Both the position numbers and the translations under genes were made by a program. A DNA stretch of 64,000 nt from Prevotella lacticifex (GTDB lineage Bacteria; Bacteroidota; Bacteroidia; Bacteroidales; Bacteroidaceae): the NCBI RefSeq assembly GCF_019973375.1, contig NZ_BPTV01000003.1, positions 1 through 64,000 of the forward strand. Reading direction: 5' to 3'. Positions within the stretch are counted from its first letter, which is position 1, and every line of letters begins with the position of its first letter. A model generated the notes under the pieces. The model saw only the letters and a program-made list of their open reading frames with translations, did no database searches and was not told the origin of the DNA. This document shows, piece by piece, positions 41,022 through 50,747 of the stretch.

Positions 41022-42386
41022 GGTTCTTCCGCTTTTCTCGTTGGTAGGACCGATTTTTGTAGGTCCTAAATACAAAAAGAAGCCTAATTCCGTTTATATA
41101 TTTGTATTCACCACAAATCAAATATATAGCACATGGAACTAAGCTTCTTATATCATGGTTTCGGTATAGACCGCAGTTATCATTACCACGCTACTGAGTA
41201 CAAAGATAACTCAATTATTCTAAAACTCAAAAGTATTCCAATAAAAAAAGTGACTTGCCCTCATTGTGGTTGTACTGAAGTTATACGGTATGGTGTTATT
41301 CACCGCATGATACACAACCTTCCTATAGGCAGCAAGAGGACGTTCCTTTATCTTACAGTCCAGAGATACCAGTGTAAGGCGTGTGGAAAGGTTCATCAGT
41401 CAGACATACCTTTCACCCGCGGAAATGTCAGTTATACATACAGATTTCAGCGTTATGTATTGGACTTGCTAAGGCTTGGTGGCACCATTACAGACGTTGC
41501 GAAGCATCTTGGCGTTGGCTGGGATATGGTAAAGGACATACACAAGGATTATCTCAAAAAGAAATATTCCCATCCTGACATATCAAAAGTAACGAAGATT
41601 GGAATAGATGAGTTTGCCGTCAGGAAGGGTCATGTATATAAGACCATCGTCGTAGACCTTGATACAGGACGGATAATACATGTGGGTGACGGCAAAGGAA
41701 GTGACTCTCTTACAGCGTTTTGGAAAAAGGTTAAGCGCAATAATATCAAGATAGAACTCGTTACCTCTGACATGTCTGCCGCCTACATTTCATCTGTGGC
41801 ACAGAATGCTCCTCAGGCCAAGCATGTATATGACAAGTTCCATGTCGTAGAACTCGTCAACGACGCTGTTGACAAAGTTCGCCGCAGCGTATGGAATCAG
41901 GAAAATGACATAGAGAAGAGAAAGCTAATAAAGGGCACGAGATGGATGCTGCTGTCAAAGTCATTGGACAAGTTCGATGAGGAGTCAAGAAAACGTTTTG
42001 ACAATATTCTGAATACGAACAAGCCTCTCTTTGAGGCATACTATCTGAAGGAGGACTTATGCCAAATATGGATGCAGAAAAGCAAGGCTGAAGGAGAAGA
42101 GCAACTTGAGTACTGGTGCGCCAGAGCAAGAGAAAGCAAACTGACGGCTATGATTAAAGTGGCTAATACGCTACTGGCGAAAAGAACTGGAATACTCGCA
42201 TGGTATGACTGCAAAATGACCAATGCGGTTCTTGAGGGGACAAACAACAAGGTGAAAGTGTTGAAGAGGAAAGCGTTTGGTTACAGAGATGACGAATACT
42301 TCAAATTACTATTACTTGGCATGAAAGACGAGACAGTCAAAACTGAATAGACAGGCATACCTACCAACGGGAAAAGCGGAAGAACC
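41022..42386 (+). mobile_element. ISL3-family insertion sequence (1,365 bp)
   Basis: Terminal repeats begin GGTTCTTCCGCTTTTC and extend about 27 bases. The 8-bp target duplication ACCTTTAT flanks both sides (41014-41021, 42387-42394). One transposase lies inside. It is unrelated to the larger ISL3-like copies at 3 and 6089. Confidence 0.93.
41133..42350 (+). CDS. ISL3-family transposase
   Basis: A 405-aa protein with an N-terminal zinc ribbon (CPHCGC at about 43 and CKACGK at about 81), a helix-turn-helix (TITDVAKHLGVGWDMVKDIHK) and a DDE core: IGIDEFAVRKGH (about 155), VTSDMSAAY (about 211), VYDKFHVVELVN (about 232) and NAVLEGTNNKVKVLKRKAFGY (about 365, Glu). Confidence 0.92.
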   Translation: MELSFLYHGFGIDRSYHYHATEYKDNSIILKLKSIPIKKVTCPHCGCTEVIRYGVIHRMIHNLPIGSKRTFLYLTVQRYQCKACGKVHQSDIPFTRGNVSYTYRFQRYVLDLLRLGGTITDVAKHLGVGWDMVKDIHKDYLKKKYSHPDISKVTKIGIDEFAVRKGHVYKTIVVDLDTGRIIHVGDGKGSDSLTAFWKKVKRNNIKIELVTSDMSAAYISSVAQNAPQAKHVYDKFHVVELVNDAVDKVRRSVWNQENDIEKRKLIKGTRWMLLSKSLDKFDEESRKRFDNILNTNKPLFEAYYLKEDLCQIWMQKSKAEGEEQLEYWCARARESKLTAMIKVANTLLAKRTGILAWYDCKMTNAVLEGTNNKVKVLKRKAFGYRDDEYFKLLLLGMKDETVKTE

Positions 42387-42843
42387 ACCTTTATCGGCAT
42401 CACTATTAAAAGTCAGATCAATTCCGCTATTATGAAAGAACCATTGACCTTGTTTACAAGTACGTGGATATGTAACCTTTTTGTTCTCGTTATCATCCCT
42501 ATAATCATCTATCTGAGAATCATAGTAATAGAACTCAATATCGGTAAAACGATAAAGTTCAGAACCTTTCTTTACGGCAAAGTTCTTTATAAGGCTGTTC
42601 GCTATAACTTTGAACAACTCATTACAATCAACATCATCACATTTAGGCACAACTTTCGAAAGGAACTCTCGCAGTTGCTCTGTTGTAGTAGCTAATTCAT
42701 AATTTGGCATAATTTAAAGTCTTATTATTAATATCGTCGATAAAGGTATGAAAAGGATTTTGAGTTTCCAAATCTTTAGCCAACTTTTTGAAATCAAAAA
42801 TTAAGCGCCAAAGAAAAATCATTCGAATTATCCGCATTGTGTC

Positions 42844-43020
42844 TCACCTCAGTTTCATGATCTCCTCGCATCCGTCAAACACGGTGAGGTCCTTGATGCC
42901 CGTCACGAGGGGCATGGACTGGCGGTTGAAGCGCACGAGGGCTGTGTGGGGATATTCCGCCGCAATGCGCTCAAAGGGAAAGCGGATGATGCCGGACGTG
43001 CCGTTCTCCAGCCTCATCTC
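42844..43020 (-). pseudogene. C-terminal gene remnant, unknown
   Basis: The minus-strand frame ends with EMRLENGTSGIIRFPFERIAAEYPHT, then LVTGIKDLTVFDGCEEIMKLR and stop. It has protein-like composition but no start or upstream part. It is cut off near 43020, where a different remnant begins on the other strand, indicating an old rearrangement. GC content is higher than in the neighbouring region. Confidence 0.4.
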
Positions 43021-43280
43021 ACACCGCCAACATCCTCTCCGCATGGGATTCCCTCGACAACTCCGACCGTTACCGTCGCCTCTACCAACGCATCTTCGCC
43101 ATAGAGTTCTCCATCCTCCGCATCGGTGAATATCCGATACCAAGCATCATCGACATTGTCAACAGCATACGTTTAGCAAAAGGCAACGGATTCGCTGAAT
43201 GGAAAAACTCAGAAACTGTCAAATTCTTTGAAGACCATGGTTATAAAAATAAAAAGCAAGCTGGAGGCTACTTTTTCTAA
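43021..43280 (+). pseudogene. C-terminal gene remnant (about 85 aa), unknown
   Basis: A frame without start reads NILSAWDSLDNSDRYRRLYQ and continues to IIDIVNSIRLAKGNGFAEWKN, ending KQAGGYFF and stop at 43280. It is a truncated gene of unknown identity whose 5' part was lost at the junction near 43020. Confidence 0.45.
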
Positions 43281-43290
43281 GAAAAATTGT

Positions 43291-43298
43291 TATCTTTG
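43291..43298 (+). promoter_or_regulatory. -7 box TATCTTTG of the 43321 gene
   Basis: TATCTTTG lies 22 bases before the ATG at 43321. It is the only promoter visible for the 43321-44281 pair. Confidence 0.5.
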
Positions 43299-43320
43299 CC
43301 ATTGACTAATAATAATTAGT

Positions 43321-44277
43321 ATGGATAGGGGTAGAAAAATTTGCGACGTACTGAAAGCTGTCAGAAAAAAGATTGCTGACATGAATGGCATCGCATACGA
43401 GCCAAGAGTTTGTCACTTCAAAGGACATTGCAGTGGATCATGTCCAGCATGCGAGACTGAAAGAAAATATATAGAGTCGGAATTGTCTTTACGCAAACGC
43501 ATGGGAGAGGCTGTTTGTGTTACAGGTGTTGCCATTGGCATTTTGGCGACCCCATACAATGTATATGCCCAAACTCCGTCACCGTCTGTACCTATTGATA
43601 ATGAAGTAATCGCAGCAGACTCTCTGCCAACAAGAGCACAAGTTACAATCAATGGATGTGTGAAAGATGCTGACGGAACCCCTATTGCTGGTGTAATTAT
43701 TGTTGTAGGAAACAAACGCCCCGGCAGCATTACAGACATTGACGGAAACTTTTCTGTTACCTTTCCAAGGGATTCCACGCTACGATTGGAATATATTGGT
43801 TATAAAAACAAGGTCTATTCATTCAGCGAACTGGACTTGAAAGGCTTTAACACGCTTTGCCTAACGGAAGAAGACGATAATCTTTTAGGAGAAATGGTTG
43901 TAGTTACACCACAAAAGTCTAAAACAAAGAAGCGTCGCAAGAAAAAACAGGAAGGAAAAATGGTTGTTGAAAATAAAGATTTTGACACAGGGCCATTCTA
44001 TCCTGGCGGCAACAGTGCCCTGCTACATTTTGTAGAACAAAATTTATGTGTACCTGAAACTTTACAAGGAGCATATCAGCAGCGCATAAATGTTTCTTTC
44101 TATGTGTTGGGTGATGGCAGTCTTGCCGATGTTAAAGTCATAACAATTTGTCCTCAAGAGATGAAAGAGGAAGTGTTACGACTTGTAAAAGCGATGCCTA
44201 AATGGAAGCCAGCCTTAAAAGACGGCAAGCCGACATGTGCGAAAATTATGATACCAATAGATATTATGCTAAAGTAA
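43321..44277 (+). CDS. Cys-rich N-terminal, carboxypeptidase-regulatory and TonB-C-terminal protein
   Basis: A 318-aa protein in three parts. Residues 1-60 form a basic/Cys segment (ICDVLKAVRKKIADMN, VCHFKGHCSGSCPAC) with four Cys. A hydrophobic stretch at about 63-80 (VCVTGVAIGILATPYNV) looks like a membrane or export segment. Residues 105-195 form a CarboxypepD_reg-like beta domain (VNGCVKDADGTPIAGVII; DIDGNFSVTF). After a Lys-rich linker, residues 235-318 fit a TonB C-terminal domain (INVSFYVLGDGSLADVKVI; MPKWKPALKDGKP). The stop lies 3 bases before the radical SAM gene, so they are coupled. The Cys block may be modified by that enzyme; this is inference. Confidence 0.7.
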   Translation: MDRGRKICDVLKAVRKKIADMNGIAYEPRVCHFKGHCSGSCPACETERKYIESELSLRKRMGEAVCVTGVAIGILATPYNVYAQTPSPSVPIDNEVIAADSLPTRAQVTINGCVKDADGTPIAGVIIVVGNKRPGSITDIDGNFSVTFPRDSTLRLEYIGYKNKVYSFSELDLKGFNTLCLTEEDDNLLGEMVVVTPQKSKTKKRRKKKQEGKMVVENKDFDTGPFYPGGNSALLHFVEQNLCVPETLQGAYQQRINVSFYVLGDGSLADVKVITICPQEMKEEVLRLVKAMPKWKPALKDGKPTCAKIMIPIDIMLK

Positions 44278-44280
44278 CTT

Positions 44281-44895
44281 ATGCCACCATTAGAAGCACC
44301 ATTGATAGGAATTGACCGTCACCGCTTGGCTACAGACGGTGAAGGCATCACTACTCTCGTTGCATTTCATGAATGTCCACTTAGATGTGCATATTGCATA
44401 AACGCCCAATGCTTCAAAGAATCTCCAGAATGTAAGCTTACTGTTGATAAACTGATAGAACGCTTGATGCCTGACAATATTTATTTTTTGGCTACGGGTG
44501 GAGGAGTTACTTTTGGTGGTGGTGAGCCACTGCTGTACGCTGATTTTATAAGTGAGTTTACTCGAAAAATGCCAGAGGAATGGAAAATCACCATAGAATC
44601 TTCATTGAATGTACCGAACAAAAATATCTTTAAAGTTGCTCAATTTGCTGACCTTTTAGTGATTGACATCAAAGATATGGACGAGTTTATTTACAAGCAA
44701 TACACAGGCAAGGACAACTCTTTTGTATTAGCCAATCTCAAATGGCTTGTAGACAATGGGTATGCAGATAAGACCATTATCAGAATTCCGCTCATAAAAA
44801 ACTACAACAATAGAAGCAATCAAATCAAAAGCAGGGAAATTCTCGAAAGCATTGGCTTTTCTCGCTTTGACATCTTCCGTTATGTTATAAAATAA
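44281..44895 (+). CDS. radical SAM protein, PflA-activating-enzyme type
   Basis: A 204-aa protein with CPLRCAYC (about 35, C-x3-C-x2-C for the 4Fe-4S cluster) and the SAM-binding GGGVTFGGGEPLLY (about 78-91), ADLLVIDIKD (about 125). It is shorter than PflA (about 245 aa) and lacks the N-terminal extra cluster. It is coupled to the Cys-rich TonB-type protein. PflA-like enzymes activate glycyl radical enzymes, or here may modify the partner peptide. Confidence 0.82.
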   Translation: MPPLEAPLIGIDRHRLATDGEGITTLVAFHECPLRCAYCINAQCFKESPECKLTVDKLIERLMPDNIYFLATGGGVTFGGGEPLLYADFISEFTRKMPEEWKITIESSLNVPNKNIFKVAQFADLLVIDIKDMDEFIYKQYTGKDNSFVLANLKWLVDNGYADKTIIRIPLIKNYNNRSNQIKSREILESIGFSRFDIFRYVIK

Positions 44896-45011
44896 TCTTG
44901 GCTTTTCCCCATACAAATGCTTCCGTACTTTCGCAGTATGGAAGCATTTTCACACTTTGATTTTTCATTATATAACGAGATTGATTCTTCTAAGAAAACG
45001 ACCTCAAACAT

Positions 45012-45746
45012 TTGCTCGTTAAGAAAAAAGTACGCAAGTTCAACCTTGCCGTGTTAAAAGTGAGCAGCACTGTCGTTGACGAGATCACGATCAAGTGTCT
45101 GCCAAATATGTCTTTTTTCGCAGCCAGGAACATGGTGAACTGCTCGTTGGGACCAATCGATGAGGCGCGAGACTGGATGCGCCGCCACACGATGCCCTTG
45201 ATAGACCCAAGGACACTGATGTCCAACTATGCGGGGCGCAAGATGATGGTAGATGTCAGAATAAAGAAGTACATTCTTGACTTCATCCATCGTGCCGACT
45301 ACAACATCACTGATGTAAGCGTTGAGAAAAAGGTTGAGCCCATTCCGGCCGATTTCAGAGACTTTCTTATGAACGATGGTGACCTTTCGAAAGAGGACAA
45401 GAAGAAGTCCAAGCCGTCGGTCATGCCGCCAGCCCTGACAGATCTTTGCACCATGCTCTATGATGTCATCGGCAAACCACTTGAGGGCAAGACGACACCA
45501 CCATCAATCCGGCGAGGATACACTTTACCATCACCAAACGCCTCAAGAGGAAGCTCTCGCGTGAAGACTTTGAAAGCATCAAGACAAAAGTGAAGTACTT
45601 CAACATCACAATCACGATAGACAACATCGGCCTGTATTATTGCAAGGACGCTGAACACAGATATTATAGGGAGATAAGCAGATACGATTTTCCAGTATCC
45701 GCACTGCATTGATGGCAAGGTCAGACTGCACTATAAAAGGAACTGA
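45012..45746 (+). pseudogene. decayed gene with at least two frameshifts, unknown
   Basis: The first frame has no ATG and reads KKKVRKFNLAVLKVSSTVVD, with RDWMRRHTMPLIDPRTLMSN, to about 45490. The frame then continues as RIHFTITKRLKRKLSREDFE to YREISRYDFPV, and a further shift gives YPHCIDGKVRLHYKRN and stop at 45744. The basic repeated RLKRKLSRED and the Tyr-rich end suggest a mobile-element protein, but I cannot name it. No start or complete domain remains. Confidence 0.5.
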
Positions 45747-45748
45747 TA

Positions 45749-45777
45749 GGGATTGTCTAAGCGACAATCCCTTTTTT
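45749..45777 (+). terminator. intrinsic terminator between the island and mnmE
   Basis: GGGATTGTC and its complement GACAATCCC with a 5-base loop precede six T. It points rightward and lies before the converging mnmE gene. Confidence 0.8.
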
Positions 45778-45800
45778 CGTACATTAAAGCCAAAGAGAAG

Positions 45801-47177
45801 CTATTTGCCTATGCAAAAATTTTTGAATATGAAATTCAGGGTTTCCTGACTTTCTATTCTGTCCTGCCCTGTGATGGAGGCGAGGTCGTCAATGACAAGC
45901 TTGAGGTCCTCTGCCAGCAAATCGGCTGATATGCCGGCAGAAAGTTTGTCGATGACTGCCGACAGGTGGTCGTGAGCCTTCATGAGGATAGTATAGTGGC
46001 GTGCGCTTGAGACGACAACGTCGGCAGATGTGGTCTCTGCCAGGCTGAGGCTATTGTAAATGGCATCCTCCAATTGTTGGATGCCGTTGCCTTTCTTTGC
46101 AGATATTTTTATTATCGTTGTAGTTGGTGTGGAAGATGCTATGAAGGAGCATGTGGCTTGCGATGCGTCTTTATCGATATCAGTCTTGTTGACGACTATT
46201 ATGAGGTGTTTGTCTTTGCATCGATTTTGTATGTCGTTGAGTTCCTCCGGTGTCGGCATTCCGTCGATGACCCACAGGACAACCATTGCCCTGTTAATTG
46301 TAGATAATGCCCGGTCGATGCCAATGCGCTCTATGGTGTCGTCGGTCTTCCTCAGCCCTGCGGTATCAATGAAACGGAAGAGCAGCCCGTTGATGGTCGT
46401 AGTGTCTTCTATGATGTCCCTTGTCGTGCCATGTACGTCTGAGACTATCGCCCTGTCTTCATGTAGCAATGCGTTGAGCAGTGTCGACTTTCCGACATTC
46501 GTCTTTCCGACGATAGCCACGGGTATTCCGTTTTTCACGGCGTTTCCCGTCTTGAAGCTGTCGGCAAGGTTAAGGATGTGGTTGTCGATTTCGTGTGCCA
46601 AAGTGTCGAGCTCCCTTCTGTCGGCAAACTCCAGCTCTTCATGGTCGGAGAAATCGAGTTCAAGCTCAAGCAGAGATGTTAGTTTCAAGAGTTGCTCCCT
46701 GAGATTGTCAAGTTCTTTACTAAAATGCCCTTTCAGCTGACTTATAGCCAAATCGTGCTGCGCCTTATTCGTAGAAGCGATAAGGTCAGCGACAGCCTCA
46801 GCCTGCGACAAGTCCATTTTCCCATTAAGATATGCTCGCCGAGTATATTCACCAGGTTCTGCTGGACGCGCACCATGAGCCTCGAGAAGTATCAGAATCT
46901 GCTGGACGATATAGGCTGAACCATGACAAGATATTTCGATACTATCTTCGCCAGTGTAACTATGGGGAGCTCGATATACAGCAATAATGACGTCATCAAC
47001 TACGCAACGGTCATCATCCATAATCTCACCATAGTGGAGAGTGTTAGCCTTTGCTGTGGCAATATCCCGTGAGAATATTGTGTCAGCAATAGATATTGCG
47101 TCAGGACCACTGAGCCTTATTACGCAAATAGCTCCGCCTACTGGAGTCGCGAGAGCTGAAATAGTATCTTTCTTCAT
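45801..47177 (-). CDS. mnmE: tRNA modification GTPase MnmE
   Basis: A 458-aa protein of complete length with N-terminal folate-binding domain (DTISALATPVGGAICVIRLSG; LHYGEIMDD), helical middle and G domain with GKTNVGKSTLLN (G1, about 228), GTTRDIIED (G2), DTAGLRKTDD (G3) and NKTDID (G4). The C-terminal CIGK carries the conserved Cys. With MnmG it forms cmnm5U34 at tRNA wobble positions. It is the leftmost clear housekeeping gene of the region. Confidence 0.97.
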   Translation of the reverse strand: MKKDTISALATPVGGAICVIRLSGPDAISIADTIFSRDIATAKANTLHYGEIMDDDRCVVDDVIIAVYRAPHSYTGEDSIEISCHGSAYIVQQILILLEAHGARPAEPGEYTRRAYLNGKMDLSQAEAVADLIASTNKAQHDLAISQLKGHFSKELDNLREQLLKLTSLLELELDFSDHEELEFADRRELDTLAHEIDNHILNLADSFKTGNAVKNGIPVAIVGKTNVGKSTLLNALLHEDRAIVSDVHGTTRDIIEDTTTINGLLFRFIDTAGLRKTDDTIERIGIDRALSTINRAMVVLWVIDGMPTPEELNDIQNRCKDKHLIIVVNKTDIDKDASQATCSFIASSTPTTTIIKISAKKGNGIQQLEDAIYNSLSLAETTSADVVVSSARHYTILMKAHDHLSAVIDKLSAGISADLLAEDLKLVIDDLASITGQDRIESQETLNFIFKNFCIGK

Positions 47178-47439
47178 TTATCAGAGATTAAATCTACTAC
47201 GAGACTTATTGTTAATTAATTTCAGAACATCCAGTCTTTAGTATGGAAGAAATCCATTTCCATTATAGAATTTATTTCCACCATGACAACATTAGTAATG
47301 CGTCTCAAGGCTGGTTGATTGTTAATCGACAGAGTGCAGGGTGGGGCATAGCGCCCCAACACCTACACTAAAATATTGTCGGCCAAAACCATGACCCTGG
47401 AAAAAGCGGGACAAACGATTTAAGCCACTTTATCAAGAA

Positions 47440-48312
47440 TTAAATTCTGTCAAGAACCATCCGAATCAGACCGTCAATTGTCGACTTATAGCCGGTATTT
47501 GCCCGATGAGCCCTACGGTTGGCGATGACCATACAACACGTGGTTGCAGAATGTCCCATAAGCGTAGCGAGTCCGGCGAGTGCAGACGATTCCATTTCGA
47601 AATTGGTTATTTTCAGCCCTTTATACTCAAAGTTCTCAATCTTTTGATTAAGGTTTGGATCAGCCAATGGCAAACGTAGCTGTCGTCCTTGTGGTCCGAA
47701 GAATCCTCCACAAGCAATGGTCACGCCCCTCACCATATCGTTACCGGCAATACGGTCGGTGAGAACCGGGTCCTCGGTAGCCACGTAAGGATTGCCCAAC
47801 TGCGGATTCCATTCTACCTGTCGTTTAAATTCTTTTTCGAAGTCAAGGTCAGACGCTTCGTTGCGCCCTGCGTAGAAGTTGAGCAGACCGTCGAATCCTA
47901 TGCTCTTTACGCTGGCTATGTATGTTCCTTCCGGTGTCTCAGGCTGCAGCCCACCACATGTACCTACACGTACGAGTGTAAGCTTACGATGTTCGGCTTT
48001 CTCAGTACGTGTTTCGAAGTCAATATTTGCCAAGGCATCGAGTTCGTTCATGACGATATCGATATTATCGCATCCAATGCCCGTCGATTGAGCCATAATG
48101 CGCTTTCCCCGGTATTTGCCTGTGATAGAGTGGAACTCGCGGCTCTGAACCTCACTCTCGACAGAGTCGAAATGAGAGGCAACAAGGGCTACTCTCCCCG
48201 GGTCTCCAACAAGAATAATTTTATCGGCCAGATGCTTTGGTTTTACATGAAGATGGAAAATAGAGCCATCGTCGTTGATTATCAGTTCAGAAGGTGGAAA
48301 TTGTTGTGCCAT
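47440..48312 (-). CDS. nucleoside phosphorylase (UDP/PNP family)
   Basis: A 290-aa PNP_UDP_1 enzyme. Landmarks are VGDPGRVALVASHFDS (about 36), STGIGCDNIDIVMNELDAL (about 75), RVGTCGGLQPETPEG (about 115, phosphate binding), NFEMESSALAGL (about 236, ribose and base contacts). It splits uridine or purine nucleosides by phosphorolysis; the substrate is not fixed by the sequence. The gap 47178-47439 has no gene; a small hairpin with GGGGC/GCCCC lies near 47343. Confidence 0.85.
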   Translation of the reverse strand: MAQQFPPSELIINDDGSIFHLHVKPKHLADKIILVGDPGRVALVASHFDSVESEVQSREFHSITGKYRGKRIMAQSTGIGCDNIDIVMNELDALANIDFETRTEKAEHRKLTLVRVGTCGGLQPETPEGTYIASVKSIGFDGLLNFYAGRNEASDLDFEKEFKRQVEWNPQLGNPYVATEDPVLTDRIAGNDMVRGVTIACGGFFGPQGRQLRLPLADPNLNQKIENFEYKGLKITNFEMESSALAGLATLMGHSATTCCMVIANRRAHRANTGYKSTIDGLIRMVLDRI

Positions 48313-48395
48313 GTCATTCAGATATTTATTGGTAAGATATTATATTTCCCGACGAAGCCGTCCATGAGTCGGCATCGCCGGGACTGATTAATGAA

Positions 48396-50747
48396 TCACT
48401 TTGAAGACAGTTTTGCATCCATAGCGGCTGCTGCTCTCCGTCCGTCGCCCATAGCGAGGATTACGGTTGCGCCTCCACGAACGATGTCGCCTCCGGCAAA
48501 GATATCCGGCTGTGAACTCTGCATGTTGTCGTCGACAACGATGGTGTTCTTTCTTCCAAGCTCGAGGCCTTTTATACTCTTTGGTACGAGAGGATTTGGC
48601 GACACGCCTATGGCAACGATGACTTGATCGCATTCTACGGTTTCCGTTTTTCCTGTGGCCACCGGACGCCGTCTTCCACTGCTGTCGGGCTCGCCGAGCT
48701 CCATGACATCGAGCACTGCCGCACGTACGCGTCCTTCATCGTCAGCAAGATACTCTTTCGGATTGTGAAGAGTAAGGAAGCGAATTTCCTCCTCCTTGGC
48801 ATGTTTCACCTCTTCAAGTCGTGCCGGCATCTCAGCCTCAGAGCGACGGTACACGAGAGTGACATCGGCACCAAGGCGTTTTGCTGTACGACAAGAGTCC
48901 ATGGCAGTATTGCCGCCACCCACGACTACGACTTTCTTACCTATATTAATAGGTGTATCGGTGGCAGGATTGGCGGCGTCCATGAGATTTACACGAGTGA
49001 GATACTCGTTGGACGACATCACGTTGATAAAGTTCTCTCCAGGAATATTCATGAAGTTAGGCAGTCCGGCTCCGGAGCCGACGAATATGCCCTTAAATCC
49101 CTTTTCCTCAAGCTGACTTACAGATATTGTCTTTCCGACAATGGTATCGGTAAGGAAATGGACACCCATGCGGCGGAGGTTATCAACTTCAACGTCGACA
49201 ATCTTATTTGGAAGCCTGAATTCGGGTATTCCGTATTTAAGCACACCGCCAATCTCGTGGAGAGCCTCAAAGACATACACTTCGTATCCTTTCTTCACCA
49301 TGTCGCCGGCGAAAGAAAGTCCAGAAGGTCCCGATCCTACTACAGCGACCTTGATGCCGTTGCCCGGTGCCACCTTTGGAAGAACCGCCTTACCGCTCTC
49401 ACGCTCATAGTCGGCGGCGAAACGTTCGAGATAGCCGATAGCCACAGCAGGTTCATTCATCTTCAGGTGGATGCACTTGCTCTCGCACTGTTTTTCCTGT
49501 GGACATACACGCCCGCAGACAGCCGGCAGTGCCGATGTCATCTTGAGCACCTCAGCAGCTCCCAAGAAATTGCCCCGTTCAATATTCTTTATAAAGTCTG
49601 GGATGTGGATATTAACCGGACAGCCCTCAACACAAGACGGTTTTGCACAGTCGAGGCAACGGTGAGCCTCACGCACAGCCATCTCCGGTGTGAGTCCTTT
49701 ATTCACCTCCTCAGTACGTGTCGTTGCTCTATAAACAGGGTCGAGTTCCGGCATCTTAACCCTTTCAATAGCTGTCCGCTCCTTAGGTTTCATTGCCTTG
49801 CGCAATTCTACGCGCCATGGAGCGTTGCGGTCAGTGAGGTCGTCAGCGGAAACCTCCTCAGGAGCTGACTCGCTGTCGGCAGACTTAACATCAGCAGTTG
49901 CCGGTTTCTGTCCTTCATCGGCAGGAATATGTTCAGCATAGTGTTCAATTTCCTCCTTTTCACATCTTTTAAATGTGCTCATTCGCTTGAGCATCTCGTC
50001 CCAGTCGACAAGATCACCGTTGAATTCCGGTCCGTCGATGCATACGAAACGTGTTTTTCCACCGATAGTTAGACGGCAGGCACCACACATACCGGTACCG
50101 TCAACCATAATCGTGTTGAGCGACACCGTATTGGCGATTCCGTATTTCTGAGCCAGAAGTGAAGTAAACTTCATCATCATTGGGGGACCGATGGCAATGA
50201 CCCGGTCAACATGCTCGCGTTTTATAACCTGTTCAACTCCTACCGTGACTACGCCCTTACTGCCATAAGAGCCGTCGTCGGTCATGATTATCACCTCATC
50301 GGAGTTCTGCCGGACATCATCCTCCATTATAATCAGTTCCTTCGTTCTTCCCGCAAGCACCGATACCACTTTATTACCGGCTTTCTTCAGTGCTGTGAGT
50401 ATTGGCAGAATAGCAGCAATACCTATACCACCACCTGCGCATACTACAGTTCCGAATTTCTCTATTGGTGACGGATTGCCAAGTGGTCCGACGATGTCGA
50501 GCACATAATCGCCCGCATCCAAGCGGCAGAGTTTCGTCGATGAAAGCCCGACTTCCTGGACAACAAGTGTTAGAGTACCCTTCACGGTATCGCTCTTGGC
50601 AATAGTATATGGCACCCGCTCACTGTTTTTGTCTACACGTACGATGATGAACTGTCCCGGACGACAGCTACGGGCGATGAGAGGTGCTTCCACCGTGAGG
50701 CAAAAGACTTTCTCGGAGAATTGTTGTTTTGATAGAATCTTGTTCAT
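48396..50747 (-). CDS. fused ferredoxin-NADP reductase/NADPH-dependent glutamate synthase subunit (NfnA-NfnB-like)
   Basis: A 783-aa fusion from the ATG at 50747; the frame's earlier in-frame codons to 50792 lie in the leader. The N-terminal 270 aa is PyrK/NfnA-like (AGGGIGIAAILPILTALK, GTGMCGACRL with 2Fe-2S Cys). From about residue 380 the glutamate-synthase small-subunit module has CLDCAKPSCVEGCPVNIHI and CGRVCPQEKQCESKC for 4Fe-4S clusters, VVGSGPSGLSFAGD (FAD) and VVVVGGGNTAMDSC (NADPH). It is likely an electron-bifurcating or NADH/NADPH-linked flavoprotein. A TATCTTTG promoter lies at 50866-50873. Confidence 0.9.
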   Translation of the reverse strand: MNKILSKQQFSEKVFCLTVEAPLIARSCRPGQFIIVRVDKNSERVPYTIAKSDTVKGTLTLVVQEVGLSSTKLCRLDAGDYVLDIVGPLGNPSPIEKFGTVVCAGGGIGIAAILPILTALKKAGNKVVSVLAGRTKELIIMEDDVRQNSDEVIIMTDDGSYGSKGVVTVGVEQVIKREHVDRVIAIGPPMMMKFTSLLAQKYGIANTVSLNTIMVDGTGMCGACRLTIGGKTRFVCIDGPEFNGDLVDWDEMLKRMSTFKRCEKEEIEHYAEHIPADEGQKPATADVKSADSESAPEEVSADDLTDRNAPWRVELRKAMKPKERTAIERVKMPELDPVYRATTRTEEVNKGLTPEMAVREAHRCLDCAKPSCVEGCPVNIHIPDFIKNIERGNFLGAAEVLKMTSALPAVCGRVCPQEKQCESKCIHLKMNEPAVAIGYLERFAADYERESGKAVLPKVAPGNGIKVAVVGSGPSGLSFAGDMVKKGYEVYVFEALHEIGGVLKYGIPEFRLPNKIVDVEVDNLRRMGVHFLTDTIVGKTISVSQLEEKGFKGIFVGSGAGLPNFMNIPGENFINVMSSNEYLTRVNLMDAANPATDTPINIGKKVVVVGGGNTAMDSCRTAKRLGADVTLVYRRSEAEMPARLEEVKHAKEEEIRFLTLHNPKEYLADDEGRVRAAVLDVMELGEPDSSGRRRPVATGKTETVECDQVIVAIGVSPNPLVPKSIKGLELGRKNTIVVDDNMQSSQPDIFAGGDIVRGGATVILAMGDGRRAAAAMDAKLSSK

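Larger units (their letters stand above)
40780..42710 (-). pseudogene. DNA-glycosylase-like gene interrupted by ISL3 element
   Basis: Pieces 42710-42387 and 41013-40780 rejoin across one ACCTTTAT to give a 185-aa protein reading NSDADKGYGGGILIRGLRKEE. GQWFFHNSGIDLTFNS and GGILIRGLRK are typical of a family often annotated as 3-methyladenine DNA glycosylase-like; I cannot verify this. The N-terminus begins MPNYELATTTEQLREF. The break is clean, and the parent gene would be coupled to the deiminase. Confidence 0.6.

Noticed and set aside
42788..43129. 113-aa plus-strand frame
   Set aside because: It crosses the junction between two remnants and matches neither; Arg/His-rich composition is that of a shadow frame.
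43321..44895. RiPP precursor and maturase pair
   Set aside because: The upstream protein is 318 aa with TonB and CarboxypepD-like domains, not a short precursor; kept only as a possible radical SAM target.
45012..45593. Intact 193-aa gene
   Set aside because: It lacks an ATG and the frame changes before a sensible C-terminus; better read as a multi-frameshift remnant.
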